Positions 34,318-41,472 of a stretch of 41,472 bases of DNA are shown one piece after another. The DNA lies in the NCBI GenBank assembly GCA_016789755.1, contig JAEUQG010000201.1, positions 1 to 41,472 of the forward strand, written 5' to 3'. The notes under the pieces were generated by a model. That model was given only the letters and a program-made list of their open reading frames with translations, made no database searches and was not told where the DNA came from. Both the position numbers and the translations under genes were made by a program. This stretch comes from Bryobacterales bacterium (GTDB taxonomy: Bacteria > Acidobacteriota > Terriglobia > Bryobacterales > Bryobacteraceae). The first letter of the stretch is position 1. Every line of letters starts with the position of its first letter.

Positions 34318-35304
34318 CTACGCCGAAGCCGCATCCGACAGCGGCCGCATCGCAAAAAAGGTCGAGTGCACGCTTTCGTCGATCAAGTTTAGCTTAGTCT
34401 GCAGGGCGTCCAGAAACTCATGCAGCCCCCCGGCGATGATGTCGCCAACGGAAGCGTAATTCAACTCCGCCCGCAACTGCCCCAGGTGCTGCTCCGGCGG
34501 ATTCGTAAACCCGCCCAGCGGCGTCCCCGTGATCGTATGCAGCGCCACCCCTGACTCCACCAGGCAATGCCGCACCGACCGCGCAAATTCCCCATCCAAC
34601 AGCAGGAACTCCGCAATCCGGTCCGGTTGGATCCGCCCAAACCGCTTGCGGTACATCTCAAACGCCGAAACCGACTTCAACACCGCGCTCCACTGCACAT
34701 CGTCGATCGACGTGCCCACATCCTCCACCTTCGGCAACAACAGAAAGTACTTCACATCGATCATCCGCGACGTCTTGTCCGCCCGCTCCAGCATCCGCCC
34801 CAACCGCAGAAAATTCCACGCCTCGTTATGCGACATCGTCGAATCCGTGATGCCTTGAAACAGGTGGCTCCCCAGCTTGATCGACGCAAACAGATCGTGC
34901 GCCGAATGCGCCGCCCGGTCCCGCGCCCCCGCATCCGTAATCGCCAGATACATCTTGTTCGATTGCTCCCACATCTCCGACGAGATCGTGTCCCGCACCG
35001 TCCGCGCATTCTCCCGCGCCGCCCGCAGGCACGACAATATCGAGTTCGGATTCTCCGGATCGAACGTCAGAAATTCAATCACAGACTCCCGCGTCGCTTC
35101 CCCATACCGCCGCTCGAATTCCTCCGAATCCCCTGTCGTGTCGATGATCGGACTCCACTGCTCGGCAATGCTCGCCCCCGATCCCCCCAGCATCAAATGC
35201 AGATTCACATCCACAAAACGGGCCACATTCTCCGCCCGCTCAATATAACGGCCCATCCAGTACACCGAATCGGCCACCCGGCTCAACAACGGACGCCGCG
35301 TCAT
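34318..35304 (-). CDS. Alpha-E domain protein
   Basis: A 328-residue, mainly helical protein of the alpha-E family (COG2307), found with circularly permuted ATP-grasp, transglutaminase and Anbu genes. The opening [20 protein letters not shown] is characteristic, followed by [55 protein letters not shown] and [20 protein letters not shown]. No enzyme active site is recognised. The family is thought to assist peptide-linked modification by the ATP-grasp partner. The ATG at 35304 overlaps the ATP-grasp stop (ATGA) and has a GGGAGG ribosome site, which makes it the right start even though the frame is open back to 35691. Confidence 0.93.
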   Translation of the reverse strand: MTRRPLLSRVADSVYWMGRYIERAENVARFVDVNLHLMLGGSGASIAEQWSPIIDTTGDSEEFERRYGEATRESVIEFLTFDPENPNSILSCLRAARENARTVRDTISSEMWEQSNKMYLAITDAGARDRAAHSAHDLFASIKLGSHLFQGITDSTMSHNEAWNFLRLGRMLERADKTSRMIDVKYFLLLPKVEDVGTSIDDVQWSAVLKSVSAFEMYRKRFGRIQPDRIAEFLLLDGEFARSVRHCLVESGVALHTITGTPLGGFTNPPEQHLGQLRAELNYASVGDIIAGGLHEFLDALQTKLNLIDESVHSTFFAMRPLSDAASA

Positions 35305-36743
35305 GCCTTGCCTCCCGCCAATACCCATGTGTCCTTGCTTCCCCCGCCTTGCGAGGAATTCACCACCAGAGACCCTTTCCGCAACGCCACCCGCGTCAAC
35401 CCTCCCGGCAACACGAAAATCTCCTTGCCGTACAAAATGTATGGGCGCAGATCCACATGCCGCCCCTCCGCATGCCCGCCCACAATCGTCGGCACGCGCG
35501 ACAGCGACAACGTCGGCTGTGCGATGTAATTCCGCGGATTCGCCGTAATCCTCCCCGCAAACTCCTCCCGCTCCGCCGCGCTCGCATGCGGCCCCACCAG
35601 CATTCCGTACCCGCCAGACTCGTTCGCCGCCTTCACCACCAGCTTGTCCAGATTCCCCAACACATGCTGACGGTCCGCCTCGCGCCAGCACAGATACGTC
35701 GGCACGTTCGGAATAATCGCGTCTTCCTCCAGATAGTACTTGATCATGTCGGGAACGTAGGCGTAAATCACCTTATCGTCGGCGACACCGTTTCCAGGAG
35801 CGTTCGCCAGCGCTACGCGCCCCGATTTGTATACCTCCAACAACCCCGGCACCCCCAGCAGCGAGTCCGGCCGGAATGCCTTCGGATCCATAAAGTCGTC
35901 GTCAATCCGCCGGTAGATCACATCCACCCGCTCAAAGCCCCGCGTCGTCCGCATCGACACGTTTCCCCCGCTCACCACCAGATCCCGCCCCTCCACCAGC
36001 GGAACCCCCATCTGCTGCGCCAGAAAACTGTGTTCGAAATACGCCGAATTGTAAATCCCCGGAGTCAACACCACAACCCGCGGCCGGTGATTGTTCCCCG
36101 GCGCCAGCGACTCCAGCATCTCCAGCAGCCGGCTCGGATACTCATCCACCGACCGCACCGCCATCCCCTCAAACAGCTTCGGAAACGTGCTCTTCATCAC
36201 GTTCCGGTTCTCCAAAACGTACGACACCCCCGAAGGCACCCGCAGGTTGTCTTCGAGCACGTACACTTGCCCGTCGCCCCCGCGCACCAGATCCGTCCCC
36301 GTCACATGGCACCATACCCCGTGCGGAGGCTTCAGCCCGATACACTGCGGCCGCAGCGATTTCGCCGAATCGATCACCTCCCGCGGAATCACCCCGTTCT
36401 TCAGAATCTTCTGGTCGTGATAGACATCGTCGATAAACAGGTTCAGCGCCACAATGCGCTGCTTCAACCCCTTCTCCAGCCGCGTCCACTCCTCCGCCGG
36501 CACAATGCGCGGAATCAGGTCGAACGGAAAAATCCGCTCCGTCCCGCCCGAATCGCCGGACACGTTGAACGTGATCCCCATATGCAACAGCAGCCGTTCC
36601 GCCGACGCCTGGCGCAACATGAGTTCCTGTTGACTGAGCGAGGAGATCGTATCCACCAGCAGCCTCGCCCCATCTCTCGGGGTCCCTTCCGCCGTGAACA
36701 TCTCATCGTGAAAACCATCGGTCCGGTAGCCGTCAAACAGCAT
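35301..36743 (-). CDS. Circularly permuted ATP-grasp protein
   Basis: A 480-residue enzyme of the circularly permuted ATP-grasp type (COG2308), predicted to form peptide-like amide bonds. Landmarks are [17 protein letters not shown] at the start, [100 protein letters not shown] and [20 protein letters not shown], all in the standard order. The ATG at 36743 has a strong GGAGGAG ribosome site 5 nt upstream. The longer frame to 36848 lacks it. It is the first gene of the Anbu cluster and diverges from the small membrane protein. Confidence 0.94.
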   Translation of the reverse strand: MLFDGYRTDGFHDEMFTAEGTPRDGARLLVDTISSLSQQELMLRQASAERLLLHMGITFNVSGDSGGTERIFPFDLIPRIVPAEEWTRLEKGLKQRIVALNLFIDDVYHDQKILKNGVIPREVIDSAKSLRPQCIGLKPPHGVWCHVTGTDLVRGGDGQVYVLEDNLRVPSGVSYVLENRNVMKSTFPKLFEGMAVRSVDEYPSRLLEMLESLAPGNNHRPRVVVLTPGIYNSAYFEHSFLAQQMGVPLVEGRDLVVSGGNVSMRTTRGFERVDVIYRRIDDDFMDPKAFRPDSLLGVPGLLEVYKSGRVALANAPGNGVADDKVIYAYVPDMIKYYLEEDAIIPNVPTYLCWREADRQHVLGNLDKLVVKAANESGGYGMLVGPHASAAEREEFAGRITANPRNYIAQPTLSLSRVPTIVGGHAEGRHVDLRPYILYGKEIFVLPGGLTRVALRKGSLVVNSSQGGGSKDTWVLAGGKA

Positions 36744-36836
36744 GAAACTCCTCCAACGGATACCCTCTATGATGGCGCAGCCCTTCCGGTCCGGACATAC
36801 GAAAGATTTTATGGGACGGATCAACATTACTAATCG

Positions 36837-37274
36837 ATGGCCGCGCAATCTGCTAACCTACCGGACGAGCCCCATCGGACGGCGGATATCGTGTCCCGCA
36901 AAGTACGCAACGTTGCCTTCGCTCTCCTCGGGGCCGCCGGGCTTGTGCTCAAGAGACACTACTCGGGGCCCTACGCCGGACTGGTCCACAGCCACGCCGG
37001 CAACTTCTCAGTCTCGTTCGCGGTTTATTTCGTCGTCAGTCACTCCGTCCCTCAGGGCAGGTTCCACAGGCTCCTCACCGCCGGCCTGGCCCTCGCCGCT
37101 GTCAACCTCTTTGAGGCCACCAACGGCTTTCAGGTGATGGCCAACACCTACGATCCCCTCGACTACCTGGCCAATACCGCCGGCGTTGCGCTCGCCTTCT
37201 GCATCGACCAGATACCGTTCAGCCGGCCACGGACCCGCATAATGAGTTCATGCGATTCCCGCTCCTCCCGTTGA
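36837..37274 (+). CDS. Small membrane protein, VanZ-like appearance
   Basis: A 145-residue protein with three or four hydrophobic segments: [48 protein letters not shown] and [17 protein letters not shown]. The spacing and the final [12 protein letters not shown] phrase recall VanZ-like domains, but the match is weak. The GTG at 36891, preceded by GGCGGA, gives a shorter protein (127 residues) starting just before the first membrane helix and may be the true start. The upstream ATG at 36837 has no ribosome site. The 3' end overlaps the amidohydrolase by 25 nt. Function unknown. Confidence 0.65.
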   Translation: MAAQSANLPDEPHRTADIVSRKVRNVAFALLGAAGLVLKRHYSGPYAGLVHSHAGNFSVSFAVYFVVSHSVPQGRFHRLLTAGLALAAVNLFEATNGFQVMANTYDPLDYLANTAGVALAFCIDQIPFSRPRTRIMSSCDSRSSR

Positions 37275-38911
37275 TTGTTTTCGCCGCCCGAATGCACGCT
37301 ATAGATATGGCGGATCTCATCCTCCACAACGGCAAAGTCTGGACCGTGAACCCGCGCCAGCCCCTCGCCGAAGCCGTCGCCGTCAAACACGGCCGCATCC
37401 TCGCCGTCGGCGCCAACGCTGAAATCAACGCCCTCCGCACACCCAACACGCGCGTCATCGATCTCCAGGGCCGCCTGCTCCTCCCCGGCTTCCACGATTC
37501 CCACGTTCATTTCTATGCCGGAGGCACGCGCCTCTCCTCCGTCCAACTCCGCGACGCCGCCACTCCCGCCGAATTCCGTGCCCGTATCGCCGCCTTCGCC
37601 GCCAAGCTCCCCAAAGGCCGCTGGATCACCGGAGGCGATTGGGACCACGAAAACTTCCCCAACGCCGAACTCCCCACCCGCCAGTGGATCGATGCCGTCA
37701 CCCCCGATCACCCGGTCTTCGTCAATCGCCTCGATGGCCACATGGCCCTTGCCAACTCCCTCGCCCTCAAACTCGCCGGCGTGACGCGTGAATCGAAAGA
37801 TCCCCCCGGCGGCGCCATCGTCCGTGACCCCGCCTCCAATCCCACCGGCATCCTCAAAGACACCGCCATGGACGCCGTTTACCGCGTCATGCCCGATCCC
37901 TCCCCCACTGAAATCGAAGAAGCCCTCCGCGCCGCCATGCGCTACGCCAACGCCAAAGGCGTCACCAGCGTCACCGACGTCTCCGCCTCCCCGGAAATCC
38001 TCCGCGTCTATCAACGCCTCCTCCACAAAAACGAACTCACCGTCCGCATCTACGGCCTGCAACCCCTTTCTCAATGGAAGCGCCTCGCCGCCCCCGGAAT
38101 CGCCGCCGGCTTCGGCGGCGGCTACCTCCGCATCGGCGGCCTCAAAGGCTTCTCCGACGGCTCGCTCGGCTCCACCACAGCCTGGTTCTTCCAGCCTTAC
38201 TCCGATGCTCCCAATACTTCCGGACTCCCCGGCGAAGACATGATCCCCGCCGGCAAGATGCGCGACAACCTCCTCGGCGCCGACGCCGCCGGACTCCAAC
38301 TCGCCATCCACGCCATCGGCGACCGCGCCAATGAAGCCATGCTCTCTTTGTTCGAAGAGGTCATCCGCACCAACGGCCCCCGCGACCGCCGCTTCCGCAT
38401 CGAACACGCCCAACACCTTCGCCCCCAGGACATTCCCCGTTTCGCCAAACTCGGCGTCATCGCCTCCATGCAGCCCTACCACGCCATCGACGACGGCCGC
38501 TGGGCCGGCAAACGCATCGGCCCCGACCGCGCTAAGGGCACTTATGCCTTCCGCAGCCTCCTCGACGCCGGAGCCACCCTCGCCTTCGGCTCCGATTGGT
38601 TCGTCGCCCCCATCGACCCCGTCGCCGGCATCTACGCCGCCGTCACCCGCCGTACCTTGGACGGCAAACGCCCCAACGGCTGGGTCCCCGAACAGAAAAT
38701 CACCGTCGCCGAGGCCATCGAAGCCTATACCCTCGGCTCCGCCAAGGCCAGTTCCGAAGAACATTGCAAGGGCTCCATCGAGTCCGGCAAGTACGCCGAT
38801 TTCGTAGTACTAAGTGAAGATCTCCTTACCATTCCCGCAACCAGGATTGATAAGGTAGTAGTGACAAACACAATAGTCGGAGGACACATCGTCCACTCGG
38901 CAGGCAAGTAG
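37250..38911 (+). CDS. YtcJ-type amidohydrolase
   Basis: A 553-residue metal-dependent hydrolase of the amidohydrolase-3 (YtcJ) group. The HxH-type metal motif is [15 protein letters not shown] (about 79-93), with further site residues in [52 protein letters not shown] and [15 protein letters not shown], whose Asp closes the site. The last 60 residues form the small beta domain ([14 protein letters not shown]). The start at 37250 gives a weakly hydrophobic N-terminus that could be a signal. The ATG at 37307 ([12 protein letters not shown]) fits the usual cytoplasmic form and is a real alternative. The substrate is unknown. Confidence 0.9.
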   Translation: MRFPLLPLIVFAARMHAIDMADLILHNGKVWTVNPRQPLAEAVAVKHGRILAVGANAEINALRTPNTRVIDLQGRLLLPGFHDSHVHFYAGGTRLSSVQLRDAATPAEFRARIAAFAAKLPKGRWITGGDWDHENFPNAELPTRQWIDAVTPDHPVFVNRLDGHMALANSLALKLAGVTRESKDPPGGAIVRDPASNPTGILKDTAMDAVYRVMPDPSPTEIEEALRAAMRYANAKGVTSVTDVSASPEILRVYQRLLHKNELTVRIYGLQPLSQWKRLAAPGIAAGFGGGYLRIGGLKGFSDGSLGSTTAWFFQPYSDAPNTSGLPGEDMIPAGKMRDNLLGADAAGLQLAIHAIGDRANEAMLSLFEEVIRTNGPRDRRFRIEHAQHLRPQDIPRFAKLGVIASMQPYHAIDDGRWAGKRIGPDRAKGTYAFRSLLDAGATLAFGSDWFVAPIDPVAGIYAAVTRRTLDGKRPNGWVPEQKITVAEAIEAYTLGSAKASSEEHCKGSIESGKYADFVVLSEDLLTIPATRIDKVVVTNTIVGGHIVHSAGK

Positions 38912-38941
38912 TATTAAGATTTTCGCCTGATCTGCCGATGG

Positions 38942-39247
38942 ATGAATAAGGGTATGGTAGGGCAGTACGAAGACAGCGAAGTCTTGTTGACTCAGTTCAA
39001 CAAGCTTATTGCGGAACTGCTGAAAGGCAGCATCGGCCGGAATACGTTCCGCCCCTGGGAAATCGAGATCCTTCTCGATATCGAAACCTGTAACCTTCGT
39101 GACGGAAACAAAAAGGAAACCCTCCGCCGTTACCAGCGCTCCGTCCAGCGCCAAATGGAAAAAGGCGCTCCCATCCCCATGAAGCTCTCCGAATACCTGG
39201 GCGGCCTCAAAGCAAAACGCGAAGCCGCAGCCATGCGCGTCGATTAG
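38942..39247 (+). CDS. Hypothetical protein, 101 residues
   Basis: A compact, charged protein with no signal or membrane segment. It is probably helical: LLTQFNKLIAELLKGSIGRN, then FRPWEIEILLDIETCNLRDG, then KETLRRYQRSVQRQMEKG and a Lys/Arg-rich end. It carries one cysteine. I recognise no family. The coding bias is normal for the region and it sits between two clearly real genes on the same strand, so it is probably expressed. An ATG at 38954 with AAGGG beside it is another possible start. It begins 30 nt after the amidohydrolase stop. Confidence 0.65.
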   Translation: MNKGMVGQYEDSEVLLTQFNKLIAELLKGSIGRNTFRPWEIEILLDIETCNLRDGNKKETLRRYQRSVQRQMEKGAPIPMKLSEYLGGLKAKREAAAMRVD

Positions 39248-39403
39248 TTTGCCGTCATACGAGCCGAACGTGAACTTTGTTCTCGTTGCGCAGGTTCGAG
39301 CATCATCGCGCCCCATGCGAATCACAGCGAGCAGGCTCCTTGGCGCCTACACCACTAACCATTCCGTCTCCCGTCTCCCGTCTTCCATATCCCGAAGGGA
39401 CAT

Positions 39404-39420
39404 CAAGGGCGAAGCCCTTG
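39404..39420. terminator. Small hairpin between the hypothetical gene and yggX
   Basis: CAAGGGC and GCCCTTG form a perfect 7-bp stem with a GAA loop in a non-coding 232-nt gap. No T-tract follows on either strand, so a factor-independent terminator is doubtful. A short CCGTCTC tandem run (39364-39382) precedes it. Nothing else was seen in this gap apart from the yggX ribosome site. Confidence 0.3.
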
Positions 39421-39479
39421 CCCAGTCCTCACCCTGCTATCCTGGTATTTTCAGTACTAAATACACAGGAGTGTACAGT

Positions 39480-39806
39480 ATGGGTTGCGGCAGTGGTTTC
39501 GTTGCCCCGAAGATGGAAGACCCCAACGCCCGCAAGGTGTTCTGCGTCAAATTCCAGCGGGAAATGGTCGGCCTCAGCGAGGTCCCCTTTGAAGGCCATC
39601 CTCTCGGCCAGAGAATCTACGAAAACGTCTCCAAAGATGCCTGGAGAATGTGGGTCGAGCATATGAAAATGCTCATGAACGAGTATCGCTTGAATCTCGG
39701 CACCCAGGAAGCTCAGGAATTCCTCCTCAAACAAATGGAGCAGTATTTCTTCGGCGAAGGCGCCGCCCTCCCGCCCGGATACCTCCCCGGAGACGCCAAA
39801 CACTAA
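39480..39806 (+). CDS. yggX: YggX-type iron-sulfur/iron(II) trafficking protein
   Basis: A 108-residue protein of the YggX family, a small cytoplasmic protein that protects Fe-S clusters and handles iron. The core is KVFCVKFQREMVGLSEVPFE (with the conserved Cys after VF and the QRE), GHPLGQRIYENVSKDAWRMW, KMLMNEYRLNLG and LKQMEQYFFGEG, matching the E. coli protein in order. About 17 extra residues (MGCGSGFVAPKMEDPNA) precede the core. An AGGAG site 9 nt before the ATG at 39480 supports this start. The frame is open back to 39249, but that part looks random. Proteins of this family are usually about 90 residues. Confidence 0.88.
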   Translation: MGCGSGFVAPKMEDPNARKVFCVKFQREMVGLSEVPFEGHPLGQRIYENVSKDAWRMWVEHMKMLMNEYRLNLGTQEAQEFLLKQMEQYFFGEGAALPPGYLPGDAKH

Positions 39807-39814
39807 CCACTTAC

Positions 39815-39843
39815 TTGACAACGTACATACTTAAAAGTACGCT
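39815..39843 (+). promoter_or_regulatory. Promoter of the toxin-antitoxin pair, apparently leaderless
   Basis: A perfect -35 TTGACA (39815-39820) is followed after 17 nt by TACGCT (39838-39843). The antitoxin GTG start is 7 nt further on (39850), where transcription should begin, so the mRNA may have no leader. Three GTAC sites (39823, 39837, 39844) lie in and around the promoter and could be part of an autoregulatory operator (inference). Confidence 0.45.
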
Positions 39844-39849
39844 GTACAC

Positions 39850-40110
39850 GTGGACACCGACTTAACCGCCACTACCTTCCGCAAGACGATGTTCAAAACC
39901 ATGGACAAGGCCATCGGCGGCGAGCCTGTTACCATCCTCTACCGGGGAGTCCCTCTGATGTTGTTCAGTAAACAAACCGCGCCTTCCAAACTCGAGCGGG
40001 CCGTCAAGCGCAACGCCCTCGTCGTCGACCCGGATGCCATCATCCACACCGGTGCCGAACTCCAAGAAGAGCTCGAAACGAAGTGGAAACAAGAGGATAG
40101 CCATCTTTGA
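39850..40110 (+). CDS. Phd/YefM- or VapB-like antitoxin
   Basis: An 86-residue protein whose first half has the Phd/YefM look: LTATTFRKTMFKTMDKAIGG followed by EPVTILYRGVPLMLFSK, the helix and beta-strand pattern of this antitoxin fold. The C-terminal half (ELQEELETKWKQEDSHL) is charged and likely wraps the toxin. The GTG at 39850 is the only start that keeps the fold whole and it has no ribosome site. The stop overlaps the toxin start as TTGA. Antitoxins of this type repress their own promoter. Confidence 0.78.
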   Translation: MDTDLTATTFRKTMFKTMDKAIGGEPVTILYRGVPLMLFSKQTAPSKLERAVKRNALVVDPDAIIHTGAELQEELETKWKQEDSHL

Positions 40111-40490
40111 GCGTGGCTTACCTCGATACCCACGTGGCCCTCTGGCTGCACGATGGGTTAGTGGAAAAACTCACCAAAGCGGCCCGCCGCGAAATTGAGC
40201 GCTGCGATCTCCTCATATCCCCCATGGTCTATCTGGAGCTCGACTACCTCTTCCGGCGCGGCCGCCTCCGTTATCCCCCCTCCGAAATCTTCGCCAACCT
40301 CAACGGCACCTTCGGAATCGCCCAATGCACCATCCCCTTCCCCAGCGTCACCGTTCTCGCCGTCACCCTCACCTGGACCAACGACCCCTTCGACCGCATC
40401 ATCGTCGCCCAAGCACTCTCCAACCGTGAATCCGGCCTCATCACCGCCGACGAAACCATCCGCAAACATTACGCCGCCGCCGTCTGGTAG
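40107..40490 (+). CDS. PIN-domain toxin (VapC-like)
   Basis: A 127-residue PIN-domain ribonuclease. The acidic residues expected at the metal site are present: Asp7 in AYLDTHVALW, Glu44 in SPMVYLELDYL, Asp93 and Asp96 in TNDPFDRIIVAQAL and Asp115 in LITADETIRKH. Such toxins cut RNA when free of antitoxin. The start TTG at 40107 overlaps the antitoxin stop, with an AGAGGA site about 10 nt upstream. The GTG at 40113 is a second possibility. The coupling ensures more antitoxin than toxin. The RNA target cannot be predicted. Confidence 0.87.
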   Translation: MSVAYLDTHVALWLHDGLVEKLTKAARREIERCDLLISPMVYLELDYLFRRGRLRYPPSEIFANLNGTFGIAQCTIPFPSVTVLAVTLTWTNDPFDRIIVAQALSNRESGLITADETIRKHYAAAVW

Positions 40491-40499
40491 AATCCCCCG

Positions 40500-41472
40500 C
40501 TACTCCGCAAACGTCGCCAGCACCCGCTTCGGATCCACCCGCCACACCGTCCCGTTACCCTGATTCACCATCCATAACGAACCCGCCGCAAACCGCAACG
40601 CCCCTCCTCCTTCCCCGGCGAATTGCTGCATCACCTGGTCTGTCTTCGCATCGATCCGCGTCAACGGATACCCCTTCGCCGTCACCCAGATCGACCCCGC
40701 CCCCGCCGTGATCTCCCCCCCTCCATCCGCAATCTGCAGGTCCACCGTGGCCGTCACTTTCTCCGTCTTCGCATCCACCTTCGACACCTTCCCCTTGTCA
40801 CCGCCCAGTACCCACACCGATCCTTCCGCAAACACCAGCGACCGCGCGCCCGCCGCCACATCCACCCGCTTCGCCACCAGGTTCGTTAGTGGATCCACCC
40901 GCAGCACCTGATTCTCAGCCGGACAAGCCACCCACAGCGACTTCTCCGCATAAATCACGCTCGTGCACCCTGCCGGCAGCCGCATCTCCGCCACCACCTT
41001 CCCCGTCTCCGGATCGATCCGCGAAAACGTCCCCTTCTCGTCCGCCAGTACCCACACGCTGTCTTCGCTAGCCGCCACCCCCTGAACAACCGCAACCGCT
41101 CCGGACCCGATCGTCACTTTCGACGCATTCGTCTTCAGAGCCAGCCGCGCCACTCCCTTCGCTCCGCAATCCACTACCCAGTTGCTCTCAAACCCCGTCG
41201 CCATGCCCGCGCACGGCAACTTCACCCCCGCAATCGCTTCGCCCGCCCGATTCGTCTTCCCATCGATCGGAATAACGCCCGTCTTCGTACCCACCCACAC
41301 CGCTTCCGCAGCCCCCAGAATCGACTGCGCCCCAGCCACCGCAATCTCCGCTTCCGGTTTCAATTTCCCCACCGGCATCTGCACCCCCGGAGTGGTTACG
41401 CCACCCTTCGGCGTCACCGCTAGCCGCTTGCGGTCCGCCGCCGTCGTCAGCAAAGCCGCCGCCAGAAACAGA
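40500..41472 (-). CDS. Secreted beta-propeller protein (5' end cut by window edge)
   Basis: At least 323 residues of a YncE/SMP-30-like beta-propeller with regularly spaced blades: AEAVWVGTKTGVIPIDGKTN, DSVWVLADEKGTFSRIDPET, KSLWVACPAENQVLRVDPLT, GSVWVLGGDKGKVSKVDAKT, GSIWVTAKGYPLTRIDAKTD and GSLWMVNQGNGTVWRVDPKR. The frame stays open to the window edge. It reads LFLAAALLTTAADRKR there, which is the core of a signal peptide, so the start lies just outside. It ends 9 nt from the toxin stop, facing it. Many such proteins bind a cofactor or serve as scaffolds. No catalytic residues were recognised. Confidence 0.8.
   Translation of the reverse strand, partial: LFLAAALLTTAADRKRLAVTPKGGVTTPGVQMPVGKLKPEAEIAVAGAQSILGAAEAVWVGTKTGVIPIDGKTNRAGEAIAGVKLPCAGMATGFESNWVVDCGAKGVARLALKTNASKVTIGSGAVAVVQGVAASEDSVWVLADEKGTFSRIDPETGKVVAEMRLPAGCTSVIYAEKSLWVACPAENQVLRVDPLTNLVAKRVDVAAGARSLVFAEGSVWVLGGDKGKVSKVDAKTEKVTATVDLQIADGGGEITAGAGSIWVTAKGYPLTRIDAKTDQVMQQFAGEGGGALRFAAGSLWMVNQGNGTVWRVDPKRVLATFAE

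Noticed and set aside
35349..36833. 494-codon open frame on the plus strand
   Set aside because: Antisense to the ATP-grasp gene, with extreme Arg/His/Pro content typical of reverse-frame translation.
1..41472. tRNA or rRNA genes, CRISPR arrays, insertion sequences, prophage
   Set aside because: None was recognised by eye; no repeat-spacer pattern, transposase-like frame or tRNA cloverleaf was found in the short intergenic gaps.

Overview
The window is GC-rich, densely coded DNA from a free-living Gram-negative bacterium. The best guess is an Acidobacteriota member of the Bryobacterales/Solibacter type. That placement is inferred from two large Oar-like TonB-dependent receptors with an N-terminal carboxypeptidase-regulatory-like domain, many secreted glycan enzymes, Tat-exported proteins, an HD-GYP regulator and an Anbu proteasome-like operon. 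No 16S rRNA or tRNA is present to confirm it. I saw no insertion sequence, prophage or CRISPR array.

Positions 1-8886 hold an inositol-catabolism locus. Two divergent promoters (minus-strand -10 at 1511-1516, plus-strand -10 at 1638-1643) each carry a near-palindromic TGMACACGTGTKCA operator directly downstream of the -10. Leftward run a transaldolase-family gene and a TonB-dependent receptor (cut by the window edge). Rightward run lacI, iolB, iolD, iolE, iolG, a 33-residue membrane protein and a GRP-family sugar transporter. iolC, iolJ and iolA are not here. The transaldolase-like protein has Gln where transaldolase has its catalytic Glu, so it could be a class I aldolase.

Positions 8899-14642 hold a YbaK-type deacylase behind a close sigma-54 promoter match, a 130-nt structured intergenic element, a Tat-exported sulfatase divergent from a PQQ-type beta-propeller with an inserted EF-hand pair, an ECF sigma factor, a SelL-like thioredoxin-fold protein and a fasciclin protein. 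An Lhr-type helicase (14741-18751) and a receiver-HD-GYP protein (18778-19968) follow.

Positions 20197-36743 look like a glycan-use locus next to an Anbu operon. On the plus strand are a TonB-dependent receptor and a BNR_4 propeller whose ribosome site and start codon lie inside an 11-bp-stem hairpin. Converging on them is an eight-gene minus-strand run with gaps of at most 27 nt: ATP-grasp, alpha-E, Anbu, AraC regulator, a small secreted protein, a sugar isomerase, a 1652-residue GH106-like fusion and a second glycosidase-like protein. Rhamnose- or uronate-rich plant or algal glycans are the most likely substrates (inference).

Positions 36837-41472 hold a small membrane protein, a YtcJ-type amidohydrolase, a hypothetical protein, yggX, a Phd/VapB-PIN toxin-antitoxin pair with an apparently leaderless promoter, and a secreted beta-propeller cut by the window edge. 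No gene-free stretch exceeds 300 bases.
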